In this document: positions 6,523-6,848 of the stretch, piece by piece | Numbering within the stretch: the first letter of the stretch is position 1 | How the letters are laid out: every line of letters starts with the position of its first letter | Source of the DNA: Microbacterium sp. | Lineage (GTDB): Bacteria > Actinomycetota > Actinomycetes > Actinomycetales > Microbacteriaceae | DNA: 6,848 nt | Assembly: GCA_031286555.1 (NCBI GenBank) | Contig: JAITUD010000297.1 | Span: forward strand, 1 to 6,848 | Reading direction: 5' to 3' | Program-made: the position numbers and the translations under genes | The notes under the pieces: generated by a model | The model's input: only the letters and a program-made list of their open reading frames with translations | Told to the model about the DNA's origin: nothing | Databases searched by the model: none

Positions 6523-6848
6523 ATGCCTCGCGTCGTCGCCCTGTACCGCTACCCCGTCAAAGGATTCACTCCGGAGCCCTGCGAGGAGCTGACCGTGCAG
6601 GCCGACGGGCGCATCGCCGGTGACCGGGTGCTCGCGTTCCGGTTCGCGGATGCCGCGACCCCCGAGCTCGATGACGCGGGCCTGCACTACTGGCCGAAGT
6701 CGAAGGGGCTCGCGCTGGAGGGCTTCCCCGCGTTGGCCGCACTGCGGCTGCGCTACGACCACGAAGCACTGCGCGTGCAGGTCAGTCACCACGACGTCGT
6801 GCTGGTCGACGCCGCGCTCGACGACGATGGTCGAGCCGAGCTCGTCGA
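6523..6848 (+). CDS. MOSC-domain protein, N-terminal part (3' end cut by window)
   Basis: One hundred and eight codons are visible and the frame stays open to the window edge. MPRVVALYRYPVKGFTPE at the N-terminus, with IAGDRVLAFRFAD (31-43), matches the beta-barrel domain that precedes MOSC domains. Proteins of this kind are linked to molybdenum-cofactor sulfur chemistry or reduction of N-hydroxylated compounds. The catalytic MOSC part, with its conserved cysteine, lies beyond the window, so activity cannot be judged. GAAAGGA (6508-6514) sits 8 nt before ATG 6523. An in-frame ATG at 6514 overlaps that site and is rejected. The gene begins 31 nt after the phosphoesterase with no visible terminator between. 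It may therefore be co-transcribed, although its function seems unrelated to sugar use. Confidence 0.8.
   Translation, partial: MPRVVALYRYPVKGFTPEPCEELTVQADGRIAGDRVLAFRFADAATPELDDAGLHYWPKSKGLALEGFPALAALRLRYDHEALRVQVSHHDVVLVDAALDDDGRAELV

Overview
The window looks like chromosomal DNA from a high-GC Gram-positive actinobacterium. The codon usage (strong G/C at third positions, frequent 'gatgcc' and 'gcatccg' contexts) and the protein types suggest a Microbacterium-like member of the Microbacteriaceae. That placement is an inference from style, not a measured assignment. I see no mobile element, CRISPR array, rRNA or tRNA.

The layout is a divergent carbohydrate-use locus around an AT-richer control region at 3184-3294. 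Leftward (minus strand) run three genes of a CUT1-type sugar ABC importer: a MalF-like permease (2287-3183), a MalG-like permease (1352-2290, overlapping by ATGA) and a lipoprotein solute-binding protein (1-1299, its last few codons cut by the window edge). Rightward (plus strand) run a GH38-like, DUF5054-type protein of 694 aa (3295-5379) and a calcineurin-like metallophosphoesterase of 371 aa (5376-6491, also overlapping by ATGA). Thirty-one bases later begins a MOSC-domain protein (6523 to the window end), probably unrelated to sugar use.

The importer would bind a sugar or glycoside outside the cell and bring it in. Neither plus-strand enzyme shows a signal peptide, so both should act in the cytoplasm. 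The GH38-like enzyme would cleave the imported compound and the phosphoesterase would remove a phosphate or act on a related ester. The substrate is not known. No ATPase subunit and no regulator gene lie in the window, so a shared MalK/MsiK-type ATPase and a LacI-type repressor would have to be encoded elsewhere.

The most striking feature is the control region. Two related 16-bp operator-like sequences (13 of 16 bases identical, centres 33 bp apart) each overlap the -35 box of one predicted promoter and the start point of the opposing one. This suggests a compact switch that controls both arms at once.
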